Shown here: one piece after another, positions 1-4,999 of the stretch | Position numbering within the stretch: the first letter of the stretch is position 1 | How the letters are laid out: every line of letters begins with the position of its first letter | From: Holosporales bacterium | GTDB lineage: Bacteria; Pseudomonadota; Alphaproteobacteria; RUG11792 | Length of the DNA stretch: 5,032 nucleotides | Direction of reading: 5' to 3' | Assembly: GCA_031266385.1 (NCBI GenBank) | Contig: JAISBC010000008.1 | Location: 1-5,032, forward strand | Translations under genes and position numbers: made by a program | Notes under the pieces: generated by a model | The model's input: only the letters and a program-made list of their open reading frames with translations | Database searches by the model: none | Told to the model about the DNA's origin: nothing

Positions 1-64
1 TGGGAACGGTGTTTAGAAATGAGTAAATTACTTGCCAATCTTTCTCGGGTATGTGATACTTCAT
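1..64 (-). CDS. Partial transposase, probable IS5-type N-terminus, running off the left edge
   Basis: Reading leftward from an ATG at 64-62, the frame stays open to the window edge and begins MKYHIPEKDWQVIYSFL. This resembles the N-terminus of IS5-family transposases, where an 'xDWxxIxxFL' stretch precedes the helix-turn-helix and DDE domains. Only 21 codons are visible, so no catalytic residue can be checked. There is no Shine-Dalgarno sequence before the ATG; instead a strong inverted repeat ends two bases upstream. The gene would be transcribed out of the window, in the same direction as the MsbA-type gene behind it. The alternative is the tail of a plus-strand gene ending with TGA at 64-66, since that frame is also open from base 1, but its residues look like nothing I recognise. 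The family call is inference from a short match. Confidence 0.45.
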   Translation of the reverse strand, partial: MKYHIPEKDWQVIYSFLNTVP

Positions 65-66
65 GA

Positions 67-111
67 GTGGTATATTTTGTGTTTAGTCTAACATTAGCAC
101 ATATATACCAC
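67..111 (-). promoter_or_regulatory. Hairpin in the transposase leader, ending 2 nt before the ATG
   Basis: GTGGTATAT at 67-75 is the perfect reverse complement of ATATACCAC at 103-111. Inside it, TGTG (78-81) pairs with CACA (98-101) across a small internal loop, leaving a 16-nt apical loop (82-97). Read on the minus strand, the 3' arm ends two bases before the ATG at 64-62, where a ribosome-binding site would lie. No T-tract follows on either strand, so it is not an intrinsic terminator. Leader hairpins that limit translation are known for several insertion-sequence transposases; applying that role here is inference. Confidence 0.45.
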
Positions 112-183
112 AGTTCTTAGGAAGTGTAAAATTCCCTAACAGGGCCTAGTAATAGATCTGATTGTGGGAGTTTAGGAGGGGGG

Positions 184-1944
184 CTAATGGCCGTTCTGGG
201 TTTGCCAGAGAGCCGAATAGATTCCACCGAGCGAAATGAGCTGGTGGTGAGTACCAGACTCCTTGATCGAACCTTCCTCCAGGACATATATCAAATCGGC
301 GTTCACGATACTCGATAGCCTGTGAGTCACGATGATGGTCGTCCGGTTTTTCATGAGGGTATCGAGGGCAGATTGTACCGATTTTTCCGAATCTACATCG
401 AGCGAGGAAGTGGCCTCATCCAGCAGTAAAATCGGAGCATTTTTCAGCATGGCTCTGGCTATGGCTATTCTTTGCCTCTGACCTCCGGAAATTCTGATAC
501 CACACTCCCCGACTAGAGTTTGATACCCATCCTCCGATTTCCGGATAAAATCATCGGCGAGTGCTGATTTTGCCGCTGCTATGATCTCGGTATTTGATGC
601 TTCCCTGTTGCCATAGGCTATGTTATCATAAAACGAAGCATCGAATAGGATGTTCTCCTGAGTTACGAGGGCGATTTGGTGCCTCAAGCTGATTAGATCT
701 AGATCCCTGATGTCTGTCCCATCAACCAAAATCTTTCCTGAAATAGTATCGTGAAATCTCGGAATTAGATTCAGGAGGGTACTTTTCCCAGATCCGCTTC
801 TCCCGACGAAGGCCACGGTTTGCCCTTTCTTTATTTCGAATGAAATGTCATCGAGGATCGTGCGAGATGAGCCGTATCGAAAAGATACTCCTTCGAATTT
901 GATGATATTTATCTGGTCGGCAATCCGAATCGGAGTCGAAGAATTCCGGATCGCTGGCTCCGTATCTATTATATCAAAAATTCTCGAGGCGGCAACCAGC
1001 CCTTCTTGGGCATTCGCGCTCAGCTGCGTCAATCTCCGGACCGGTTCATAGGATATCAGCAGAGCCCCCAAAAACGAGATCAAATCGCCGATCGTTTTAT
1101 ATCCATCCATGACCTGCATACCACCATAGATCAGGACGCTGATAATCGCGATTCCGGCAATACATTCTGAAATCGGATGAAGCAAAGCCTTGATCTTCGT
1201 CGATTTCATAATTGGGATCAGGAGATCAGCGATCTTTTGCCTCATTCTGTTAACTTCCATTTCTTCGGAATTATATGCTTTAACTATTCGAATACCTTGA
1301 AATATTTGGGTTAGATAGCTGGAAAATGATCCAAGACTGCTCTGCGTATAACTGACAATCTTTTTCATTTTTCTTCCGAGAAGGATGATCGGAATTAAAG
1401 CAGACGGGAAAAGGACGCATGCAAATATCGCCAGGACAGCATCTCTGTATACCATGAGCCCAACCAGGAATATGAACGTCATAAGTTCCTTGCCGAGTCC
1501 TGAGATCGTCGTCGAAACTGCGTTTCTCATTAGGGCAACGTCATTCGAAAATCTCGATAAAAGATCCCCGCTGTGATGATCATTGAAGAAGCTGAGGTCT
1601 GCCTTTACCAGGCGCTCGAAAAGCCTCTCCTGAATATCGAAAACAATTTTCTGCCCGATATACGTCATGATGAAAGATTCACCATACGACGCCATCCCCT
1701 TCACAATAAATGAAACAAAAATGCAAATCCCGAAAAATATTAGATCAACTTTATCGTGGTTTTGGAAAATAAAATCGAAGGCTGGCTTAAGGAAATACGG
1801 GAAGGCCGCTGTAGACGCAGCCGCTACCAGCATACAGCAGAATGCCTTACATAAGTGCGATCTATACGATCTAATATGCTCTATCCAAATGCGTTTCGTG
1901 AGATTTTTCTTGCCAAGATTTTCGAGATTTGTGATTTTCCTCAA
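184..1944 (-). CDS. msbA: MsbA-type ABC exporter (permease-ATPase fusion; lipid A flippase family)
   Basis: This is an inner-membrane half-transporter that would work as a homodimer, using ATP to move a lipid such as the lipid A core from the inner to the outer leaflet. At 586 aa it has the family's usual length. The N-terminal half is a type-1 exporter membrane domain with about six hydrophobic segments (roughly residues 33-55, 66-88, 145-165, 168-190, 252-275 and 283-300). The C-terminal half is a complete nucleotide-binding domain: Walker A GRSGSGKST (381-389), Q-loop Q429, signature ISGGQ (485-489, Ile replacing the usual Leu), Walker B ILLLDE (505-510) with Glu510, D-loop SSLD (513-516) and switch His541. 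The start is TTG (1944-1942), with AGAAGG only one base upstream. An in-frame TGA lies further up, and no ATG occurs before residue 38, inside the first membrane segment. The gene is divergent from fabI. Assignment to MsbA rather than another lipid or drug exporter of the family rests on overall similarity. Confidence 0.85.
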   Translation of the reverse strand: MRKITNLENLGKKNLTKRIWIEHIRSYRSHLCKAFCCMLVAAASTAAFPYFLKPAFDFIFQNHDKVDLIFFGICIFVSFIVKGMASYGESFIMTYIGQKIVFDIQERLFERLVKADLSFFNDHHSGDLLSRFSNDVALMRNAVSTTISGLGKELMTFIFLVGLMVYRDAVLAIFACVLFPSALIPIILLGRKMKKIVSYTQSSLGSFSSYLTQIFQGIRIVKAYNSEEMEVNRMRQKIADLLIPIMKSTKIKALLHPISECIAGIAIISVLIYGGMQVMDGYKTIGDLISFLGALLISYEPVRRLTQLSANAQEGLVAASRIFDIIDTEPAIRNSSTPIRIADQINIIKFEGVSFRYGSSRTILDDISFEIKKGQTVAFVGRSGSGKSTLLNLIPRFHDTISGKILVDGTDIRDLDLISLRHQIALVTQENILFDASFYDNIAYGNREASNTEIIAAAKSALADDFIRKSEDGYQTLVGECGIRISGGQRQRIAIARAMLKNAPILLLDEATSSLDVDSEKSVQSALDTLMKNRTTIIVTHRLSSIVNADLIYVLEEGSIKESGTHHQLISLGGIYSALWQTQNGH

Positions 1945-1982
1945 TCCTTCTCTTAGACGGCCGCGTTCGCGATATATACTCG

Positions 1983-2039
1983 ATTGTATTCAAAACCCTT
2001 GAAAAATGATACATCTTTCAAGTTGATTTAGTATACAAT
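1983..2039. promoter_or_regulatory. Nested inverted repeat between msbA and fabI; candidate divergent promoter/operator
   Basis: Two perfect 7-bp inverted pairs are nested. The outer pair is ATTGTAT (1983-1989) with ATACAAT (2033-2039); the inner pair is CTTGAAA (1998-2004) with TTTCAAG (2016-2022) around an 11-bp centre. The outer arms contain TACAAT, one base from the TATAAT -10 consensus, pointing outward on each strand: 2034-2039 toward fabI and 1988-1983 toward the MsbA-type gene. Neither has a good -35 hexamer at 16-18 bp. The layout fits a divergent promoter pair with a shared operator in the middle, but the promoter reading is inference. The whole gap between the two start codons is 125 bp. 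Confidence 0.4.
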
Positions 2040-2057
2040 GCCGTCATCGCGAAGATT

Positions 2058-2063
2058 AGGGAG
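2058..2063 (+). promoter_or_regulatory. Ribosome-binding site of fabI
   Basis: AGGGAG lies 6 nt before GTG (2070) and 12 nt before ATG (2076). The spacing favours the GTG start, or the TTG at 2073, over the ATG two codons further on. All three are in frame, so the protein would differ by two residues at most. Confidence 0.6.
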
Positions 2064-2069
2064 TTTTTT

Positions 2070-2840
2070 GTGTTGATGAAAGGGAAAACTGGCTTGATCA
2101 TGGGGCTTGCCAATAAATTTTCTATCGCGTACGGAATATCGGAGTCTTTAAAGAATCGTGAGGCCGATCTGATCTTCACATCGCAGACAGAATACTTCAA
2201 GAATAAGATTTCGGATATTGTTTCGGATTTCAGTAATCATGAAATACTATTATGCGATGTCTCCAATGATGGCGATATCGACAATCTATTCGATATAATT
2301 TCATCGAAGATCGGGAGATTAGATTTTATAGTCCATTCACTCGCTTTTTCAGATAAAAATGAATTATCTGGAAAATATTATGATACATCGAGGAGTAATT
2401 TCTTAAATGCGATGAATATCTCTTGCTATTCATTTACTGAAGTCTGCAGAAATGCTAGAAAACTCATGACGGATGGTGGGAGCATAGTCACCCTCACGTA
2501 TTATGGTTCCGAGAAAGTTGTTCCAAATTATAATGTCATGGCCCTGGCGAAGGCCGCCCTCGAGACGAGTGTTAGATATCTCGCGGAAGATTTGGGAGAA
2601 TTTGGGATTAGGGTGAATGCGATTTCGGCTGGCCCGATCAAAACCCTCGCCGCCTCCGGAGTCGGTGAATTCTCGAAGATTCTAGAATATGAAAGGAACC
2701 GATCTCCGATGAAGAGAAATGTTACGCAGAAAGACATCGGAGAAGCCTGCGCCTTTTTACTGAGCGATATGTCCTCCGGAATAACGGGCGAAATCCTCCA
2801 CGTTGACTGCGGAAGCAATATCATCGGGGTTAAATTTTAG
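2070..2840 (+). CDS. fabI: Enoyl-[acyl-carrier-protein] reductase (NADH), FabI
   Basis: FabI reduces trans-2-enoyl-ACP to acyl-ACP, the last step of each cycle of type II fatty-acid elongation in the cytoplasm. The 256-aa protein is a short-chain dehydrogenase/reductase of normal FabI length. It opens with the divergent dinucleotide-binding motif GLANKFSIAYG (12-22). The active site is intact: Tyr144 in TYYG, then Tyr154 and Lys161 in PNYNVMALAK, which is the FabI Y-x6-K pattern, matching E. coli Tyr146, Tyr156 and Lys163. ISAGPIKTLAASG (185-197) leads into the substrate-binding loop, and the C-terminus GEILHVDCGSNIIG (240-253) is typical of the family. The residue equivalent to E. coli Gly93 is Ala92. 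GTG is preferred as the start because of a well-spaced AGGGAG. The gene is divergent from the MsbA-type gene and overlaps the ispE stop by 4 bp. Confidence 0.95.
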   Translation: MLMKGKTGLIMGLANKFSIAYGISESLKNREADLIFTSQTEYFKNKISDIVSDFSNHEILLCDVSNDGDIDNLFDIISSKIGRLDFIVHSLAFSDKNELSGKYYDTSRSNFLNAMNISCYSFTEVCRNARKLMTDGGSIVTLTYYGSEKVVPNYNVMALAKAALETSVRYLAEDLGEFGIRVNAISAGPIKTLAASGVGEFSKILEYERNRSPMKRNVTQKDIGEACAFLLSDMSSGITGEILHVDCGSNIIGVKF

Positions 2841-3691
2841 ATCCGGGACATTCTCACGAAATCATATCCTAGGAGCTTCAGGGATGTCACGGCCTCCTCA
2901 GCCATGTCTCGGGAATCATATAGGCCGAAACAGCTAGATCCCGATCCGGAAACTCCATGAAAGAGTGGATTAGTCTTCTCGATTGAACTGAGAATTTCTC
3001 GAATTTCTGGGACGAGAGATATGGCTGTTTCCTGCAGAGAATTATGAAAATTCTTCGAAAGATATTCTAGGTCACAGGTATTAATATCGATGGCAGCCTG
3101 AAAAGGTCCCGTAAATTCGGAGTATACACGTCCGGTCGAGAGAAATATTCCATTATGAACGACGACGATATAACGACCATTCAGCTCAGGAATGGCCCGG
3201 GGGAAAATTGTTCCGTCTAACAAGATAGGATCAGTCTTCATAAAAAATCCAAATAGGAAGAGTGCAGCATCGGTCCCTAGGGGATTGAAAAAATTGATGT
3301 AAGCTAGCCGTTCTTGATGAGGCATTTGCCAGATATCGAAGACCGCATCAATAAACCGCGCGGCATCACTCGATCCTCCCCCTAGGCCACTCCCCATAGG
3401 AATTCTTTTCTTGATGTCGACGTGTGGAATTTTCAAATGAAATATGTCGTGCAGAATTTCAGCGGCCAGCTTGACGGAATTAGATGCGTCGCAAACTCCA
3501 TCGATGATTCCGGAAGATTTTCCAAATTCTCGATCGGAGTTTATGATGATATCATCGTAGACATCCTTCAGGAAAACGAAAATACTCTGTAAATTGTGGT
3601 AGCCAGATTCGGTTTTTCCGGTTATCCTGAGCATCAGGTTAACCTTGGCAAAGGCGGGAACCAGGATTACCACTCCTCCAAAATTCTCCAA
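2837..3691 (-). CDS. ispE: 4-diphosphocytidyl-2-C-methyl-D-erythritol kinase, IspE
   Basis: IspE is a cytoplasmic GHMP-family kinase that phosphorylates the 2-hydroxyl of CDP-methylerythritol, a middle step of the MEP route to isopentenyl diphosphate. The 284-aa length fits. Motifs in order: PAFAKVNLMLRITGK (12-26) with the conserved Lys16, SGYHNLQSIF (29-38), the ATP-binding glycine-rich loop PMGSGLGGGSSDAA (98-111), the segment with catalytic Asp141 in LGTDAALF (138-145; usually GADVPF-like), and the C-terminal GVSGSGSSCFGLY (246-258). The start is uncertain. TTG at 3691 gives the longest frame, while the strong GGAGGA (3679-3674) lies downstream of it and directly abuts GTG at 3673. Starting at that GTG, or at CTG 3664 (9 nt from the Shine-Dalgarno), gives a length that still includes every motif. 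The 5' end overlaps the divergent glycosylase gene. Confidence 0.93.
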   Translation of the reverse strand: MENFGGVVILVPAFAKVNLMLRITGKTESGYHNLQSIFVFLKDVYDDIIINSDREFGKSSGIIDGVCDASNSVKLAAEILHDIFHLKIPHVDIKKRIPMGSGLGGGSSDAARFIDAVFDIWQMPHQERLAYINFFNPLGTDAALFLFGFFMKTDPILLDGTIFPRAIPELNGRYIVVVHNGIFLSTGRVYSEFTGPFQAAIDINTCDLEYLSKNFHNSLQETAISLVPEIREILSSIEKTNPLFHGVSGSGSSCFGLYDSRDMAEEAVTSLKLLGYDFVRMSRI

Positions 3692-4361
3692 ACGACTTAC
3701 GGATTGGTACGGAATGTTCGGGATCGAACACCTCCTTCCATGTCCCGTATCGGCACCGAACCCGAATGATTATAGCAAATCGTCTGAGGCGGAGCTGAAG
3801 GAATTTCGAACCCTCGAAGAGTTAATGAAGGAAGTCAGCGAGATTGATTGCCCCCTTCGTCACGCCGCTAAGAATACGGTCTTTTCAGATGGAAATCCAG
3901 ACTCGGGGATTATGTTTATTGGAGAAGCTCCCGGGAAGGACGAAGATGAACAAGGGAAACCATTCGTTGGGCAAAGTGGGCAGCTCCTGAATGAAATGCT
4001 CCGGGCGGTGGGTCTCAGGAGGAATGAGGTATACATCACCAACATCGTATTCTGGAGGCCACCCGGCAATCGAACTCCTTCAGCGGATGAAATATCGATA
4101 TGTCTCCCATACGTCAGGAAGCAAATCGCGATAATAAGGCCGAGGGTTATAGTCCTGCTGGGGAGCGTCGCCATTCAGGCTCTCCTCGAAACGCGCTCGA
4201 GTGTGGCCAGTATTCGAGGCCGCCCCCATCTTATCTCAGGAATTCCGGTGATTCCGACTTATCATCCGGCATATCTCCTCAGATCTCCAGGCCAAAAATC
4301 CCTGGCCTTTCAGGATTTTCTCAGAATTGCCAGAAATCTGAAATCCTCCTATGGTTGCTGA
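3645..4361 (+). CDS. Uracil-DNA glycosylase, family 4-like
   Basis: The enzyme cuts uracil from DNA, where it arises by cytosine deamination or dUMP incorporation, and starts base-excision repair. The 238-aa protein has a roughly 65-residue N-terminal extension, then the glycosylase core: FIGEAPGKDEDEQGKPFVGQSGQLL (91-115) containing motif 1 GEAPG (93-97), YITN (130-133), WRPPGNRTP (137-145), and motif 2 THE-like segment TYHPAYLLR (205-213). Of the four cysteines that hold a 4Fe-4S cluster in classical family 4 enzymes, only Cys69 and Cys153 appear to be kept; Glu66 and Trp137 seem to occupy the other two positions. The start is TTG with a weak AGG 6 nt upstream. The first ATG (3714) would remove part of the conserved-looking LTDWYGMFGIEHL helix (18-30), so the longer form is preferred. 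The gene overlaps ispE head-to-head and the downstream small gene tail-to-tail. Confidence 0.88.
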   Translation: MAKAGTRITTPPKFSKRLTDWYGMFGIEHLLPCPVSAPNPNDYSKSSEAELKEFRTLEELMKEVSEIDCPLRHAAKNTVFSDGNPDSGIMFIGEAPGKDEDEQGKPFVGQSGQLLNEMLRAVGLRRNEVYITNIVFWRPPGNRTPSADEISICLPYVRKQIAIIRPRVIVLLGSVAIQALLETRSSVASIRGRPHLISGIPVIPTYHPAYLLRSPGQKSLAFQDFLRIARNLKSSYGC

Positions 4362-4609
4362 TACTCTTCAGGGATATTTCTAAAATATCTGTAAAGACGG
4401 CCTAAAGTATGAGCTAAAGTTGGAGGATCAATCCATGCTGATATCGTAGTCCAAAAATCGTTGTAAACCTCCTCATCCGAACAATGGCAAGCTACGGCAC
4501 GTCCTTCATCGGCGTCCCTATTGAGTATATCAGATGTATCAGAGCTCCCCTGAGATGAGGTTGACAATAACAATCCACAAACTCCCAGAATTTTCAGGTA
4601 ATTTTTCAT
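4349..4609 (-). CDS. Small secreted protein of unknown function
   Basis: I do not recognise this 86-aa protein. Residues 1-20 form a plausible Sec signal peptide: MKNY-K at the N-terminus, a hydrophobic core ILGVCGLLL, then a small polar stretch STSSQGSS where cleavage could occur. Cys11 sits inside the hydrophobic core without a proper lipobox, so a lipoprotein is unlikely. The mature part is short, acidic at first (DTSDILNRDADEG), with a Cys-His-Cys triplet (residues 41-43) followed by an aromatic-rich helical-looking segment (FWTTISAWI, LGRLYRYF). Reality as a gene is supported by the ATG start, a strong GGGGAG Shine-Dalgarno 7 nt upstream and the signal peptide. It converges on the glycosylase gene with a 13-bp overlap. 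Export to the periplasm is inferred. Confidence 0.65.
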   Translation of the reverse strand: MKNYLKILGVCGLLLSTSSQGSSDTSDILNRDADEGRAVACHCSDEEVYNDFWTTISAWIDPPTLAHTLGRLYRYFRNIPEEYQQP

Positions 4610-4616
4610 TGTTTTT

Positions 4617-4622
4617 CTCCCC
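4617..4622 (-). promoter_or_regulatory. Ribosome-binding site of the small secreted protein
   Basis: On the minus strand, GGGGAG lies 7 nt upstream of the ATG at 4609-4607. It is the best spaced and strongest Shine-Dalgarno upstream of an ATG in the window, and it is the main reason for accepting this short gene and this start. Confidence 0.6.
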
Positions 4623-4701
4623 TTTTAAGAAAACATACAATCAGTCAAAATAAGAAAAAACCAATCCTCCAGAAATGGCTAACTCGGCGTGCCACTCACC
4701 C

Positions 4702-4707
4702 ATTATA
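4702..4707 (-). promoter_or_regulatory. Candidate -10 box upstream of the small secreted protein
   Basis: A perfect TATAAT is read on the minus strand, about 95 bp before the ATG at 4609, which would give a leader of roughly 85 nt. There is no recognisable -35 hexamer at 16-18 bp (ACTACT at 17), nor a clean extended -10, so this is weak support for a promoter. Confidence 0.3.
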
Positions 4708-4941
4708 ACCGAAAATTTGCCATAAGTAGTCCTTCAGTACGCCTTGCTTGTGAGTGGAATCATTACCTCTCTCCACCGTCAGATCTATTAACAGTCCTTA
4801 AAGGATCATGATCATTAGATAGAATCTATGAATTAAGTTACATTCACTTTAGTTCTCACAGAAAAAGACTTGTAGGGTACTTAATAATAGTGCATGGTTA
4901 CTGGGGAAAAGTTGATAAAGTGGCTTTAGATAACAATAGAC

Positions 4942-4980
4942 CTGAAAAGCATGCCGAAAATCGCATGCTCAGTTTTTTTT
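4942..4980 (+). terminator. Intrinsic terminator, possibly bidirectional
   Basis: AGCATGC (4948-4954) and GCATGCT (4963-4969) form a 7-bp stem around the 8-nt loop CGAAAATC. CTG (4942-4944) and CAG (4970-4972) extend it past a 3-nt bulge, and eight T follow at 4973-4980. On the minus strand the same stem is followed by TTTT and preceded by eight A, so it could also stop leftward transcription. No gene on the plus strand directly precedes it; the glycosylase gene ends about 580 bp upstream. Confidence 0.7.
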
Positions 4981-4999
4981 GGGGGGGGGGGGGGGGGGG
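4981..4999 (+). repeat. Homopolymer run of 19 G (plus strand)
   Basis: Nineteen uninterrupted G follow directly on the eight T of the terminator. The run is not inside any gene I can see. It could be a slippage-prone simple repeat, a quadruplex-forming tract or a sequencing/assembly artefact; the sequence alone cannot tell these apart, and the exact length should not be trusted. Confidence 0.9.

Larger units (their letters stand above)
1..146 (-). mobile_element. Probable end of an insertion sequence (partial)
   Basis: If the partial transposase is real, its element must end between the start codon at 64 and the stop of the MsbA-type gene at 184. On the minus strand, the sequence starting at 146 reads GGCCCTGTTAGGGAATTTTA. 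A G-rich end followed closely by CTGTT is reminiscent of terminal repeats in some IS5-type elements. The other end lies outside the window, so neither the terminal inverted repeat nor a target duplication can be confirmed. The right boundary given here is therefore a guess. Confidence 0.25.
4610..4941. other. Non-coding stretch upstream of the small secreted gene
   Basis: In the frames I read, plus-strand ATGs here are closed by stops within about a dozen codons, and I recognise no RNA family, tRNA or IS gene. The only structure I see is two crossing inverted pairs: GGCGT (4686-4690) with ACGCC (4739-4743), and CCACTCAC (4692-4699) with GTGAGTGG (4750-4757). The stretch presumably holds the leader of the small secreted gene and, on the plus strand, sequence read toward the terminator at 4942-4980. 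Confidence 0.5.

Noticed and set aside
1..66. Plus-strand frame open from base 1 to TGA at 64-66, as the tail of an upstream gene
   Set aside because: The 21 residues show no recognisable family feature, whereas the minus-strand frame over the same bases starts with ATG and looks like a transposase N-terminus. It remains a fallback.
134..144. CCCT-AAC-AGGG hairpin followed on the minus strand by AATTTT, as a terminator for the MsbA-type gene
   Set aside because: Only 4 bp of stem with a 3-nt loop and a poor T-tract; it may instead be part of the IS end.
150..161. TAATAGATCTGA with an inverted copy at 4779-4790, as a long-range inverted repeat framing the locus
   Set aside because: A single 12-bp match is expected about once by chance in a window this long, it contains the AGATCT palindrome, and the flanks do not align.
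187..318. 43-codon plus-strand reading frame with ATG preceded by GGAGG about 8 nt upstream, antisense to the end of the MsbA-type gene
   Set aside because: The ribosome site lies in a G-rich stretch that overlaps the exporter's stop region, the protein resembles nothing, and the opposite strand clearly encodes the conserved end of the ATPase domain.
1667..2002. 111-codon plus-strand frame antisense to the exporter's N-terminus
   Set aside because: Shadow of the real minus-strand gene; no family features, and its end runs into the msbA-fabI regulatory region.
3860..4174. 104-codon minus-strand frame inside the glycosylase gene
   Set aside because: The plus strand holds intact glycosylase motifs over the same bases; the antisense protein has no recognisable features.
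4100..4405. 101-codon plus-strand frame overlapping the end of the glycosylase gene
   Set aside because: Out-of-frame shadow rich in Ser/Pro/Arg with no ribosome site and no family resemblance.
4628..4650. TTGACT on the minus strand, as a -35 box for the small secreted gene
   Set aside because: No -10 hexamer lies 16-18 bp downstream, and the transcription start would fall on the Shine-Dalgarno or start codon.
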